64,000 bases of DNA from Macropodus opercularis (GCA_030770545.1 CM061109.1:14988001-15052000); one strand, 5' to 3'; numbered from the stretch's first letter, positions 1-13,300 are shown. The notes: generated from the sequence alone by a model not told the origin. A program made the numbers and translations.

Positions 1-3000
1 CTTTGGCTCAGTGATGTGTCCTGATGGTTGCGTTTCAGGTTTGCCTCGCCATCGCCAACATGTTTTGTGCTTCTGGATTTCTTCCAAAAGCCAGATTGTA
101 ATGCAGAAAAACTTATTCGTTAATTGTAACGGATGCTTTTGTGTTTCTACTATGACACCTTTGTCCCAGCTGTGTTTGGATGAACGCGCTGTGCTGTCTT
201 TGTGTGGAAGCCATAACTTCGCTTTGTGCTTTGGGGCGACTTAAGTGGTTCCTGTGGACTCACTCGACTGTTGTCACCTTCTACCGTACACAGCCCTACT
301 TCAGTTCAGCTTTCTCTTGCTCTGACGTGTTTTCTTTTATTAAGGTTGATATTTTAAAATGCTCTTTAACTGGTGCAGCACATATCCACCCAATGATAAA
401 ATCCTCACAGCGCTTAGTAATAAACACCACAGTGCTTTTTGTCTCCAGTGTCGTGCCAACAAGGATCTGTTTTTATTATTTTACAAGTTCTCCGAAGAAG
501 CACGTTAGTTAATAAATAATTTGATTTTTGAGTTCTGTAACATTCAACCCCCATTTTACAGCCTTGATAAAGTCCACGTGTTTGACATCATTCACTCGAT
601 AAGCAAAACTCACAAAGGTCACTGCCTTTGTGAGGCTTGTCATAAGTCACGTCTACTGACTGGATGGACTGATTTTTATTATTATTTGGAAAAGTGGTGA
701 GAACACAGGTACATTATTAGCTCTTTGATTTCTTCCAGTCAATAGGCGTGTTTCCTTTTTAACCCAGCTCCAGGTTGGTCATCCTGTTACTCCACCACTG
801 AAGTCTCTAATTTGGTCCACATGATGAATCCTGATGACTTTTCCGATCGCTTCTTTAACCGTGTCACCAATTCCTCCAGCTCTGGGGTCCTTGCGACTCC
901 AAACACACACCTCCTATAAACAAGGCTTCTGCTACGTCCCTCTAACAGCAACAATGACTTAAAAATAACAAGGTTGTCATAAAACAGATGAAGTGCAGAG
1001 TGTGGTAATCATATTTCCAGACCATTACCGACTGATCATTTGGCATCTTTTCCCAGAGACGAGTGCATCAGACCCATCAAATGGCCTGTAGCCTCCAGAT
1101 TTGACTGTCTCTCTTCACAGTCTGCTCAGGGCTGAGTTACCCACCTGCTGTCATTTCACTACATCATTTGCTGTTTACTTATCACTCTGCGGTGGGTGAG
1201 GACTGAACCAAATGCAATCTCAGAAGTCTCATCCTTCAATCTGTCCACCCCTTATCAGACACCTCCACCAGCATTTTGTTGATGTGAACCAGCCTATTAA
1301 GTCAGCAAAGCTTTTGTAATGTGTTGACTCACGTAATTACTAAATCAGTCGAGATATTGCGATCAGGAGAAACAGATGGCATGAAATGACCGGGATATTG
1401 TAGGCTCAAAACAGCCAAGCACATCAGTGCATCACCATGGCAACCGTCACGCTCTTGCAGGTTTCTAATGGCCGCAATTAGCCGAGAGTAGCAACAAAGT
1501 GTGTTACATCAGAGAGCCGGCCAGATGTTCAGATGTGATTTTAACTGTGGCTTTCTGATTCATCTCTGAGTCTCTGTGATGATTACGCAGGTAGCGACGA
1601 TGTGGGTGGTGCTGCTGGTGCTGTTCTCATTTAAAACACAGACAAAAAGTGCATGTGAAAAGGATACAGGACATGGGATGAGGACGCTGAGTGAAGTGTA
1701 CACAGCTAAAAAATGGTGCCAGGTAGGATAAAACAGAAGCCCAGCAGGCACAGAGGCAACAGGCCTGTCATGTGCTCGTTAACAACCAAACTGCCTTAAC
1801 TTAGAAAACTTTATTGACTCTTCTCTTGTACAAGTAAAACATTGGCTTGACAAAAGCATTAACTCCGCGGTTCACGCCCAGGAAGCTGTTCTTAGGTTAA
1901 AGATGCAGACGCTGATAGATCTGAGTTCTTGGGTTCTCTTTGTTTCCAAGTCTTCACCTTTACTCATCACCTAGTGAGAATGTTTACTTTGCAGGTGTGC
2001 TACAACATGTAACGTGTATTTCAGCGCGTGCTTGCAAACACAAAGGTGCACGTTGACCGTCTGTCAGTGCATTTGTGTGCACACCTCGACGCACACATCT
2101 TCTTCCACATTTCAACTTTCCTTTTCTCTGCCCTTCAAGCCTGACGAATAATGACGTGCGCTGACTGACACGCACCTGGCCAGCGATGAGCACCTGAGTC
2201 AGGCTTTCAACAAAGAACGCAGATCTGCACACTGCACTGCTCTGGGCCAGAGACACATTTCCCACAGCCCACTCACGCTCTCCTTTCTCAGCCGACGTCT
2301 GAAGACACCAGTGAGTTAGTCTGAGTCATCTGCCTCCAACTGCCCTGTATTTGAGCTTCACTTTGAAGAGAACAGCATGTGTGTAATGGAGCCAGTGCCT
2401 CTGGTTGCGTTACTTCAAGGCAACATTTTGAGCGTCCGTGCAAATTCCCTGAACCATGTATGGGTTTGTCCAGAGGTTGTGGGTCATACAGTATTTAAGA
2501 AGTTTTTCACCGCTACCTCGTCATCTGAACACCCCACAGTTTCAATGCTTAAGGACATTCCTACTGTAAACACCATCTACTGCATGTTTACTTTCCAGCC
2601 GGTCTTATGAATCACAGACAACGGTTGGATCTCTTTGTGTTGTGATTTATTATTCATCGGCACATTCGGCTGTGCGGCAGTAATTGCAGCATGCAGCAGC
2701 AGCAGCGCCTGCATCTGATGGAGCACAGATGAATAAATAAATCTAGATGTTGGAGCCATTTGAACGTGTGACATTTACTGATGAGGCAATTAAGAAAGCA
2801 GAGCACAAATGCACGACCCGCATTACTGTGGCTGATCCCAGCACAACAACACGTCTGTGTTTCCCACATATGCAAACATACGCATGCAAATGCTTGTGTT
2901 TTGACATGGTGTTAAATAAGACAGTACAAATTGGCTGATTTTAGGTTTATACTGCTCACACAATAAAACAAGGGGCTGAAGAAGCTGGACGTAGTATATG

Positions 3001-3270
3001 GGTCAAATAAACATCAGGCAAGTTCTTTCCATGAGTCAGCGTAGAGTTTACAAAAAAAGCATAAAGACAGCCATTCACTAACCTTCTAACAGGCTAATAC
3101 TGCAACATGCATTGCCAATGGTCCTAAAGTTGACAGGTTTTAACTCTAAGCGTCCAAAACAGTTCAGTTAACTGAAGTGTAGTGTGAGATCACACAATAG
3201 TTTATATAAACTCTCCCTCCAGATAACATTGTTCCTGATCTAGAGCAATTTCTACACTGTGGGACTTTTT
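1..3270. other. intergenic DNA upstream of st6gal2, no gene seen
   Basis: Open frames here are short, start at arbitrary ATGs, and show no recognisable domain or exon pattern on either strand. The only structured element seen is a small perfect hairpin at 609-634. If the neighbouring gene has distal regulatory DNA or exons here, they cannot be recognised from sequence alone. Confidence 0.5.
609..634. repeat. 10-bp perfect inverted repeat (hairpin)
   Basis: CTCACAAAGG at 609-618 is mirrored exactly by CCTTTGTGAG at 625-634, with a 6-base loop. AAGC (601-604) and GCTT just outside could extend the stem across a small bulge. No function is known; it may be chance or a remnant of a repeat. Confidence 0.6.
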
Positions 3271-3284
3271 CTCTTAGCGCTGGG

Positions 3285-3527
3285 ACCTGGTTTCGCCCAG
3301 GTGCCTTTCTCACACAATAGTTTGCATGTTCTCCCTGCGTCTGTGCGGGTTTTCTCCTGATACTCCAGCTTCCTGCCACAGTCCAAAGACATGCAGTCAA
3401 GTTGATTGGAGACTCTAAATGCTCCTTTGGTGAGTGTGAGCAGTTGGCTCTGTGATGGACTGGAGACCTGTTCAGGGTGAACCCCACCTCTCACCCGACA
3501 GCTGGGAGAGGCTCCAGCACCGCTACA
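3285..3527 (+). repeat. dispersed teleost repeat, copy A
   Basis: The block runs through a string of phrases that recur in very many fish genomes, for example TGCATGTTCTCCCTG, CCACAGTCCAAAGACATGCA, GGAGACTCTAAAT and GATGGACTGGAGACCTG, ending near GGCTCCAGCACC. These are recalled as a high-copy fish element; the family name could not be assigned. A second, inverted copy lies at 3938-4135. Confidence 0.7.
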
Positions 3528-3619
3528 CATCCACCTGCTGGCCTGAAACAGTGTGTACCTGATCTGATTTTGAGTTAATGTGTTTATACATTACGTCAAC
3601 ACATGCATACACTCATTTC

Positions 3620-3890
3620 ACTGTTTGCTTGATAAATACAAGCCACTGAAAGCAGCACACAGAGTAAAGTCATGACGTCACATCTGGGCTTGGTGCAGGT
3701 TTCTAAGAACATACTAGGAAAAAGTTGCTGGTGTTTACTTGTCATGTGACCCATCGCGTGTTGATTTTCTGATGGCTGCCTCATCTATACGACACGTGTT
3801 GTCAGGTAATGACAACATAACAATTCCCACATGCCCAACAGGTCTTACAGGGCTTCTAATAAACTGAGTCATGCTTTGCTGTAGCATAAA
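3620..3890. repeat. local duplication, unit 1 (with CRE site)
   Basis: Blocks within 3620-3693 and 3834-3890 are repeated in the same order and orientation in 4246-4322 and 4370-4418. The best-preserved core reads GTCATGACGTCACATCTGGG in both units and contains a full palindromic CRE (TGACGTCA, here 3673-3680). The middle of the unit is not conserved between copies. Confidence 0.7.
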
Positions 3891-3937
3891 GAAAAGAAAT
3901 TTGTACAATTCCAGATTACAGTGTTAAAAACATCACC

Positions 3938-4135
3938 CTGTCAGTTCGCCCTGGACAAGTTGCCAGTCCATTACGGGGCCACATATAGACACGAACAAAT
4001 ACCTCACTTAGGCGCTCACACCTATGGGCAATGTAGAGTCTCCAGTCACCCTGACTGCAGGTCGTTGCACTGTGGAAGGAAACCGTACAGCCTGGAGAGA
4101 GCCGCCGCAGAAAGGCCGCTGGACTCAAACCCAAG
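3938..4135 (-). repeat. dispersed teleost repeat, copy B (inverted)
   Basis: This is the reverse orientation of the element at 3285-3527: GTTGCCAGTCCATTACGGGG, GGGCAATGTAGAGTCTCCAG, CTGCAGGTCGTTGCACTGTG and GGAAGGAAACCG are mutated counterparts of the phrases in copy A. It extends slightly further into the family's usual end (AAGGCCGCTGGACTCAAACC). It lies between the two units of the local duplication. Confidence 0.7.
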
Positions 4136-4245
4136 ACTCTGTTTTGTTTTTGTTTTCTTGTATTTTGTTGAAATAGTGTATATCTGATCTGATGTGTTTA
4201 GAGGTACTGTGTTTAAACTCATTTGAAAGAGGTCAGGCCCACTGT

Positions 4246-4418
4246 ACTGTTTGTTTCATAAATACAAGGCCACTGGAAGCAGCACGCTGAGAGTTAAGTC
4301 ATGACGTCACATCTGGGCTTGGAACATCTCACCTGTACAACTGTGGCAACATTCTATAGGCCCCACACACCCAACAGGTTTTAGAGCTCAGACGAAACTC
4401 ATGCTCTGCTTTGCTGGC
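4246..4418. repeat. local duplication, unit 2 (with CRE site)
   Basis: This is the second copy of the block at 3620-3890, with CRE TGACGTCA at 4302-4309. A third, partial copy of only its first part follows at about 4419-4454 (GTTTGATAAATATGAAGTCA and AAAGCAGCAT), so the segment has been copied at least twice. It lies roughly 0.7 kb upstream of the CpG-rich st6gal2 promoter. Confidence 0.65.
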
Positions 4419-4984
4419 AGTTTGATAAATATGAAGTCACTGAAAAGCAGCATATTGCAAACTGCATAAATATGTTAAATAATTCCTGTGAGTCACTTTT
4501 ATGGGAATTTCTTTTCTCTCCCCACTCCCCTTCTTAGAAGGACCAGCTTGACAGTTCAGAGTTAAAAGTACTAGTAAAGGTCATTCATTCCTGCACCTAA
4601 CGCTGCTTCAGTGGCCTATTGGGAGAATTAATTCTAGTCCAGCCAGAGAACGACAGGTACAGCAACGTCATTTTATGTCACGGTGCATCAAGTAAGAAAG
4701 AGTCAACTTTCACTGCGCCAGTGATGATCAGCTTCCAGCCGAACCCAGTGACACGGAGAGAGAGACGGGACACGCTGGTTGTACCTGGTTGTATCATGAC
4801 CCATCTCGTCTACAATCTACTGGAGGTGAACGTAATTCTTTGGAGGATGTTCTCGTTCTCCGAACTCCCCTCAAAGCCAACAAGCCACATCCCTGCGCCT
4901 CCCCGGCAAGAAGAAAGCCTGACTCCGCCCCTGAGTGGATGAGAGAAAAGGCCAACACGATGTGATAGACAACACAGCCCCTCC

Positions 4985-5480
4985 GATCCGGTAGGCGTAG
5001 TAGTGGATGTCTCGCAGTGACGGGGGGCTGAGGCGAACCGAACCGAACCGAGCTGCGTGCTCGCTGCGCAACAAGGCGACCGGGAGCAAAATGCACCTTC
5101 GGCCGGCAGCGGCAGCATCCACCGAGTCCGAACCAGCTCCTAGGTAAGGGTCGCTTTGTTCGCGTTCTGCAGGATTCACGTACAGATCCGCTTGGTGCGG
5201 CGGCGGCGACGCGCATGCACGACGCTGGATTACAGCGAGTGTTTAGAACCTTCATGGACCAACCGGATGAAAACGCAGCGGGGAAAGTCTTTTGTCTCCG
5301 TTTCCTCGCCAGAGCGCGGCGATCGCGGCGGGAATCCCGTTACAACGCGGCTCGTTTGGGCCACAGCGCGGCTCTAAACCTGCTTTAACGAACAGCAGGA
5401 GCAGGAGGTTACTGCGCGGCTCTCCTGCCTTTGTGTCTTTCTTCCAGGAAACCAGGGTTTGTCCTCAGCGGAGCGGCGAC
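4985..5480 (+). promoter_or_regulatory. st6gal2: CpG-rich promoter region of st6gal2
   Basis: CpG dinucleotides are dense here and scarce on either side. The patch contains GAACCGAACCGAACCGAGC, many GCGGCGGCGAC-type runs and no TATA box. It surrounds a strong splice donor (5144). The next clear genic features on the + strand are the st6gal2 leader and coding exons at 15.5 kb, so this is the likely st6gal2 promoter. Which start sites are used cannot be told from sequence. Confidence 0.6.
5040..5143 (+). other. st6gal2: st6gal2 non-coding exon 1 (predicted)
   Basis: The stretch ends in CTCCTAG|GTAAGG, a strong splice donor inside a CpG-rich patch, and has no recognisable coding content. The left edge is a guess because the transcription start is unknown. 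An ATG at 5091 stays open to the donor. If this exon is joined to the one at 15474 it makes a 34-codon upstream ORF ending at 15525. The link to st6gal2 is inferred from position and orientation. Confidence 0.45.
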
Positions 5481-6136
5481 GCCAGGCCTGCAGCTGCTCT
5501 ACAACTTGACATTATGCAGAGTTTTCTGGTTCCCTGACACGCACCTATTGGTGAACAGCTCCGTGCACATGGCCCTGGGCTGGCAGCAGTAGACTGACTC
5601 CCAACCCCCTGTGGAGCCTACAGAACAGTTTGCATGAGACCAGCGTCCCTCTAGTCATGACTGCACGGTGATCACAGACCGGCTGAAATGTGTTCACATC
5701 ACACTTCAGTTTACTTCATTAGAGGCAGCCTGGCGCCGCCTCTCACATCTCAGGCCAGAGCTTTTAAATTAAACAAGTGTGAGATTTCTGATGTACATCA
5801 CACGGCGGTGGAAGCGAAAGCCTTTCACTGAGGCGCCAGGACAGCTAGCAGGAAGGACGGTAGACGTTTGAAGTGCTATGTGCTTGTCACCTCTCACCGG
5901 CGTGGAAGTGGCGCTTTGTCAGCCTGAGTTGCTGAGACTTCTCTCACCACTGTCACTGAAACACATCGCCTTCAAAAACAGCAGCAGACTGAAACTCCTC
6001 ACAGTAGGAGTCCGCTCTCGTACGCTTCAGTCCAGCGGAATCTAAAGTTTTTGTATTTACTTACTGAAACAGGATTAATGGAGATAAACACCATCCTCCA
6101 GGTTGGTTTGTTTGGCAGCAACTGAATAATTACGTG

Positions 6137-6170
6137 CTCTCAGGTTTTTTATCCCCAGAAAACCTGAGAG
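6137..6170. repeat. 12-bp perfect hairpin
   Basis: CTCTCAGGTTTT (6137-6148) is matched exactly by AAAACCTGAGAG (6159-6170), with a 10-base loop. It lies about 1 kb inside st6gal2 intron 1. No family was recognised. Confidence 0.65.
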
Positions 6171-7266
6171 GATGCAGCTTAAAAATTAAATTAGATTTAG
6201 GACATCTTGTAAGAGAAGTATAGACGGGGCTACACGGTCTAACAAAGCATTACTGATGTGCCAATAAACCTGATAAATGCACACACGCATCCCCAGTGTG
6301 TGAAACAGATGAGCTTCTGCATCACAGCTTTAACTCATAATTATCTATCTGCTGCTCCACTGGCACCGCTTTGTCTCAGCAGCTGGATATTTGCCTGAAT
6401 GGGTTGCTCCTCCTCCAAGTGCAGACGGAGCACAGGTGTATAATAGAGGTACTGTCTTTGACACACAATCGCTCATTTCTGTATCACGGCGATCCACCAC
6501 ACGCATCACCCTGTTTGCTCCTTTGATGTGCGGGAACTCTCTGGGGGCACAAAATGAGCTGTATGAATAAATGTTACTCTCTGATAAAAACAACAAACGC
6601 AAAGTCAAGCAGCCCCCGGATTAAAGTCCGCGGATTTTCATGTTTGCTTCTTTTGAAACAGTTTGCACAGTGCTGCACATGGACAAGGAGACAAGGGCAA
6701 ACGTCAAAGGGTAGGAGGATAAATGAAAGCTGTGTTTTAATGCGCATGTCAATCAGAGGATTGAAACGGGCCTGTCACTCGAAAAGCGAAGGGTAAATGA
6801 GATGCTGCTGCTCTAAAAACACTGAGGGAACGAATAATCGGCTGCTGCGATGACCCAGTAATGTTGTTACACTAGTTGGTGAGAAAGCGACTGCTCTAAT
6901 TAGCATCGGACCAAAGATGCAAGTGATTAATGTGGATCAGCGTAACAGGCAGTACAACACAGAGGTAGCCGCAGTTATTGAATTTGTCCTCATACAGTAG
7001 ACTGAAGTGAAAAAATATGCAAATACACCCTCATCTGATGTGGCCGTGTTAGAGTTTGGAGGTGGAGTGTGACTGATTGTTCCCATCCTGGGGACGTTTA
7101 AGTGTTTTGTTGCCTCGACTTCATTCTTCTGAAAGTGTTTGAACTAAAACCTGCAGTCACTCTTTAGTTTTTCACCCTTTCTGTTCTGTGTGAGGGCTGT
7201 GAACGCACCACGGACGACACCTTTTTGAGCTGATGTGCAAACTCATTTATTTACACACAGAACAGC

Positions 7267-7305
7267 TATTATTATTATATTATTATTATTATTATGATTA
7301 TTATT
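7267..7305. repeat. ATT trinucleotide microsatellite
   Basis: About 13 units of ATT with two interruptions, in st6gal2 intron 1. Confidence 0.9.
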
Positions 7306-10300
7306 GATTTGGAGCCGTGGTTCTGTCCACCTGCTGAATGAATCTGGCTCTGTTTGAGTTTAGTATGAGCAGGTTTTGAAAGGTGTGTTTTTCTAAAATG
7401 GAAAACAGCTGCATGCTGTGAAGAGGGAGAGCAGACACGGTTAAGATGCAGGCCAGACAGAGAAATAATGAGCTCAAACTCACCATAAACCTCCATAAAG
7501 CGGCTTCATGTTTTAGTGATGTCTCTGTCACATCTTAACATTATGTTAGTTGACAGAAAACATTAATCACTGTGTACATTTCCCTCTGTCTCATTCTCAA
7601 AAAAAAAAAAAAGCTTAGGGTCGATACCTCAGAGTCTTTACTTAATGATCGTAAAACTGAAGGTGGAGTTTCATATTTATTGGTTTCGGACTATATATAT
7701 GCAGAGGTACAGGTCAGAAGGCGAGGACGGCGCGGCCAAGCGCTCCAGGAAGGTGGAGGTGTAATTTCAGATGTGGCTGACCAAACAGAGCAGCAGTTAT
7801 CTGAGCTCGGGTTTTCAAAAGCGGCAGCGCTGGAGTCATCAAGACCAGCTGTGCCCCTCACTCCTGGCTGCAGAACGGGGCAGAGAAACACACGGGCATC
7901 CTGGGTAATTAGCCGTTGTTGGGGCTCTTGTCTCCGTTTGTGCGTCTGTGATGTTTGGACCACTCCGTTCCTGATTTGTCCTGTATTCTTCTTAAATGGG
8001 ACATGTTGTCTTTGAGCAGCTTATTGTGGGATGGCTTTCACAGATGCCTTTAAGTCTCTGATGGGCTGCTAATCTCAGTCCATGCTTAGGAGTAAGTGTC
8101 CAGAGTTCAGACACACTATAGAGGGGTTAAGCTGCCTGAAAATGGCTGTAGAGCTGTAGATTAGTGGTCTTGTTCTCGGGGCAGTCAAACCTAATTCTGT
8201 CACAACAGCCGGTGTGTGGACGTCTGATATGAATGGACACTGTCAGCATTTCTTTTGAAGCCCTGGCATTAGATCTGCTCTCATTTGTGTCTGGCCCAGA
8301 GACTTTCAGTATTTTATGCTCTCGCCTCCTGAAGCCTAATTTCCAGCACGGCCATGAAATTTCAGCTCTGGTGAATCTATTTCTAGTTGAGAAACAAATG
8401 GGGGTGAGAGTCGGTGTTGGTGTGAGAGGGTGATCAGTCATCCAGTTTAACGGTACAAGCACTTTTATGTCCCTTCAGCTTCCATAAGAAGAGGAACAGC
8501 CAGTGAAATGAGCTTTAAGCGAACTTTCTCTGCTTTCTCACATCAAACGCCCGCCTGCTGTGGGCGTCGGGGCTCCCAGCTGTATTTATGGGCCATATTA
8601 TGAGGTGTAGAGCTGCATTGCCTTCATAGGACCTTGCTGCTGGCAGGCCGCATTCAAGAAGGCTCTGTGCACCGTGAAAGCCTGTCATCAAGAACCGCAG
8701 CCCTGTGTGATTTATCAGAATAGAGGATGCGCTAAGAAGGTCAGGATGATTCAACTCTTCCTGGCGCTGCGTTTCGTCAGATGTCCTTTCTCCTTTAAGT
8801 GGAGGTTACTTTTTAAACTAAGCGTTTGTGGCGCTTCCTTTTTCTGCAAGTCTAATTTCTGAAGTGCTTTAGGTGCTTTGTTGTTCGTTTTAAGCCTGTT
8901 GAGTCAGTGGATGTCTGAGTGAGTCAGAGGGATGTGTTAGTAGCGCTGGTTATGAGTTAAAACGTGTTTTCTGTTCTGTTAATTACAAGGAGCCAGTCTT
9001 GTTAGTCCTACTACATGGATGTAGTAGTTTTTAAAAACAAAATCTATTTCACATGATTTGATTTGTATTTATCGAACATAGCAGACCTCCTGTCCCTCAA
9101 ATTTGAATTTTTCCACTCTAGAGGAGAGGTTAATATATCATATCATGAAAACATTACCAAGAGCATGGACATGCTTTCACTTTGTAGGAACGTTATTTGT
9201 TAAAGCTACCAAAGACGCGCCATCGACAAAACAAAGGTGAAGCTGAATATTCAGCATCTGCCCTTCACTTACACCCTCCAAACCAGGTAATTCACAAGTC
9301 AATGTTTCACGAAATAGATGTAGAGTTTCCTGATTGCTACTATTACTATTAATTTAATAGCTTAATCCTTTTCCTACTTGACTTTTAGAAACGTTTAGAT
9401 TGTGTGGCCATCTGTACAGTCAAATGATTAATTCTACAGTGTTTGTAAGCAGGAGTCCCCTTCATGACCAGTGCTGCTGGTACTGACTTTGGATAAATGT
9501 CCTCACATTCGTTCTAGGACTGCAGTGACCGTTTTTTCCGGTTTTTCAGGTTTTGTTGTCTAAAACAGTTTTTCTGCTTGTCCCTACACTGTCAACTGGT
9601 TTTGAAAAAAGGAAGATGCATTTGGTTTACGTTTCTCTAATGAGTGGAATTGTAAAGATGGTTTAAAAACGTGAACCAACCATTGTTCACATTGTTGACC
9701 TTCCACGTCATTGTGTGCATAACTAGCGGGTCTGGTCTGTTCCGGTTTCTGTGCAGTTCATATGACAAATACAGCCTGACAGGTGTGTGTGAGAGAGACT
9801 CCGCCTCCCTTCACCTCTGCGTGTAGTCATTTCTTTTGAGGATTAACGAGTGTCTAAGATCACCTTCGCAAAAATGGATGTTTTTGTGCTTTGGCTGAAG
9901 GCTGATTGCAGGGGACAGCACAGGGCTAATCTGACTCTGTGGCATCAGGCTTTAATACAGTTAGAATTTTCTGGTCTGACCTTGCCGGACCTGATATTAC
10001 AGTCTGAGCTTGCTACCCCCTACAGGAAATCAGTAGCTCACTGAGAACAGAACAGATCGTACATTTTAAAATGTAAAACATATTTGTGAAGAGCAATTAT
10101 AACAGTTTGAGTCTCTGTTGAGATGTAAACTGGGGATTTTTCTTTTTTCTTGACCAAAACGGAAATAACCACCACAAGTCCCCTATGAGCTCACCCTCCT
10201 TATTTTCATACAAACAAGCGTGTGTATATATAAGAATCCTCAGCCATAGATGGTGATTTCCCTCTAATAGTACGCACACGTGACAGACTTAAGACCTCAG

Positions 10301-13300
10301 CAGGAAACGCTCAATAGTCAAAGTTGTTAACCTCAGCAGAAGGTGGACATTAGGACATAGTTAGCTGGAGTTGAGCAGTAAGGGTGTGGTGCCACAGGTC
10401 CAGGCAATAAGGCACAGAAAAAAACTACCGCAGCACATTTTGTGCATATTGTACGAGTGTGAGCTGGATGATCAGATCTAAATGATATGTGAGATTCCTT
10501 CCTTTGAATTATTTGTGTGCTGAACAAGGCGTGTGTGGCACTGACACATTAAATTAGTTTTCCAGGGTGTAGCTGAAGTTGTTGAGACTTTTGTAAATAT
10601 GCTCACTTGCAAGTGTTATGAGGTTTGCAGTCTGAATGAAGTGGTTTTTGGCCATTAAAAAAATAATTAATACCTAGCAGTCTGTAGATAGAGCCAACCT
10701 TGATTTATTCAAATATTTTCAAGCTGGCTCAGACAAGACAATTAAACTCAAGCTTAAATTCAAATTATAATTTGACGTTTCAGCTCACCATTCAAACAAT
10801 AAAGCAGTTAAAGGTGATGCTTCTCGTCACTTTGACCCTGATCACGTTGATTCTGTTTGCGGAAAATGAGATTATGCAAACAGACGTGCTGCTGAGAAGC
10901 TCGTCAAAGCTCTGTTTGACAAGGAAATAACCAAGGTGAATAGTCACAAAGGATGTGGTGAAAAGGAAGTGGAAAAAAAAAGTTTTGTGTAAATCTAGAC
11001 ACTAGCTCTGTTCATACTGTACAGCCATGTCTCTAGATCTATGTATATCTCTGCTGCATGTGTATCTCATTTCAGGGAATGTGCTATAAGCAGTTCTGTC
11101 GTGCTAGTGGAGAGTAACACTCCCCTCCATACAAGTCCCAACAAGCTGAGTTGCAGCCATGCAAAGCGAAGCATGTCTGCCTGTCGAAGTGTACGTTTTG
11201 TGTGCGCTATCTTCTCTATGCTCGTGCGTTTGTGTTTGTGCACTTCGGCCTCTGCTCAGATGTTGGTCTATATTTGTGCGCTCGTATGTAGGCACGCACT
11301 AGTGTGTGTGTGACTGGCAGCCAGTTGGATGGCTGGAACGAGCTGTATCGCCTGCAGTGTGTTCTCAGCTCCACATGCTAGGTGCCAGTGCTGACTTATC
11401 GCTGGTAGTAAGTAAAAGTGTCCTCGCAGAAGGAACAACAGCGACACACGTACGCTTTTGGTCGCGCAGGCTGGGATGCTGTGGTGGATGCAATATTAAT
11501 TCTGGGCTTTGCGGTACGGCATAGTATTAAAACGACAAAACGCAGAAAAACCCAGTCAGAGCAGCGATGTCTACATTTACATAATGGCTGAATGTAGGGC
11601 ACAGACTAACATGTGGGGGAAGGAAAGAAGGTGAGCAATGTAAGTGGAAGTGAAGGGAGGAGGAAGCCTTTCATTATGTCATCATGTTGGAGCAGAGGCG
11701 GGATTAGGGCTGGATGTAAAGGGGACTCAACTCCAGCTTAAGCTTTAACCACAGAAGCAAAGTCATATTTTTTCCATCCATCAATTGCAACAAAGGTATT
11801 TCATGTCATCAGCCCTGTCCTCCTCCACTCGACCCAGAAACGGCAGCAACATTAGCAGCAGATCATTAGACAAACCTGCTTGATCGTCAACACCGTCCGG
11901 TCTGGAACTTGCTCATTTGTTTAAACGTAGGTGGCCAGCTGCTCTACAGGCTATTCTTAACAGCTGTACTTAGGGGTTTTAAGATGTGATGAAGTGCAGT
12001 GGGCTGCTGGTGGTATAATTACACAGGCCGAGGTCTGATGTCCTACACGGTAATAACCTCACTGTCTCCTGAGGCTAAAACGGGATGGACCTGCAGCAGG
12101 GGGTTCATTAAGTGAGGAAAAGAGAGATGCAGTTCGTTTAGTCTGTTCATGCCCCAGTCTGTCTCTGCTCTTATCTGCGTCGTCTCCTATTTATTTATTT
12201 TGTGTTTGATCTGAAGCCAAACCAGTTACTATTTCTAGATTATGAGAAAGTGGTGCATGGTTGGAGGATTTATACCACAGAATGTTTCTTCGATCTGACA
12301 GACTCGGCCCAAAGCCTGGAGGCACACAGAGGTTTGGCCTTGTCAAAGTCAAAAATGGACTCAGCGGTGTTTGTAAAGATGGCTGCTCTGCCTGCTGGCT
12401 GTAAGACTTTGGGACTTAGCTGTTCAGATGCTGAGATTAAATGTATAAAAGTTTGTTCAAGCTCTGTTGAGTTTTTAAAGTTAAATGAATAACTCTTCAC
12501 TAGTGGAGCATCACTGTCTTTATCAGTCTTGAATTTGAAGGGTTGTGGTTAAGTTGTAGTGTCAGCTCTGTGTTCTCAGCCATAAACAACCATATTTGTC
12601 TCTCAGTGGTCTGAACAGTTGTAAAGTGAATATTAAGGGAAACAGCTTTATTATTTTGGTGGACAGCAACACCACCACTCCCGAGGACTTACAGTAATAT
12701 TTCATGAGTAACAAGCCCTTGGGTCACTGCTTTTATATTCATGAGAACATGCACACTTACGTCCTATTGCCATGCAGTGAGCAGAAAAGATGAGGACAGC
12801 GCATTCTCTTGCAGAACAACAATTTATTTGGTGCAAACTCCGCCACTGCTTCCTTTTTTATTTGTTTTTTCACTTGTGAACTTGGAATATAAATACTAAA
12901 GATGTTTATACTATAATACAGATATTATTTATAATGCTTGACACCATGTTCTCAGCAGCATGCATTAAACTGGACCACACAGTTTGTTGCAGTTTCCTCA
13001 AACACTGTTTAAGTACTGTACTCACCTGGCAGCGTCTGGAATCCAGTCTAGTCACCTCTAGTCATACTTGTTCTATAGATACGCCGACTGAACTAAAGCA
13101 AACAGCAACAAGACCAGTTTGGGCTGGAGGAATGTGGGTCTTTAGTCATTAGCTTGTTTAAGCTATAAATATAGAAAAACATTACAATAGTCTACAGCTG
13201 TTATGTTGCAAACAAAACAAATGGAGGTTTTTCCACCATGTGCACATAATACAGACATAAATAAAAACATGGAGGTGAGTCATGGAAGTCATCATCATAA

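Noticed and set aside
3164..3530. Minus-strand frames of 92-107 codons
   Set aside because: They read through dispersed repeat copy A.
4794..5255. Minus-strand frames of 102-153 codons, rich in Arg/Ser/Pro
   Set aside because: They are long only because the CpG-rich promoter has few stops; there is no domain and no splice or start context.
7572..8015. 147-codon + strand frame
   Set aside because: It begins in low-complexity sequence with a Lys run from poly(A), has no family likeness, and lies in an intron.
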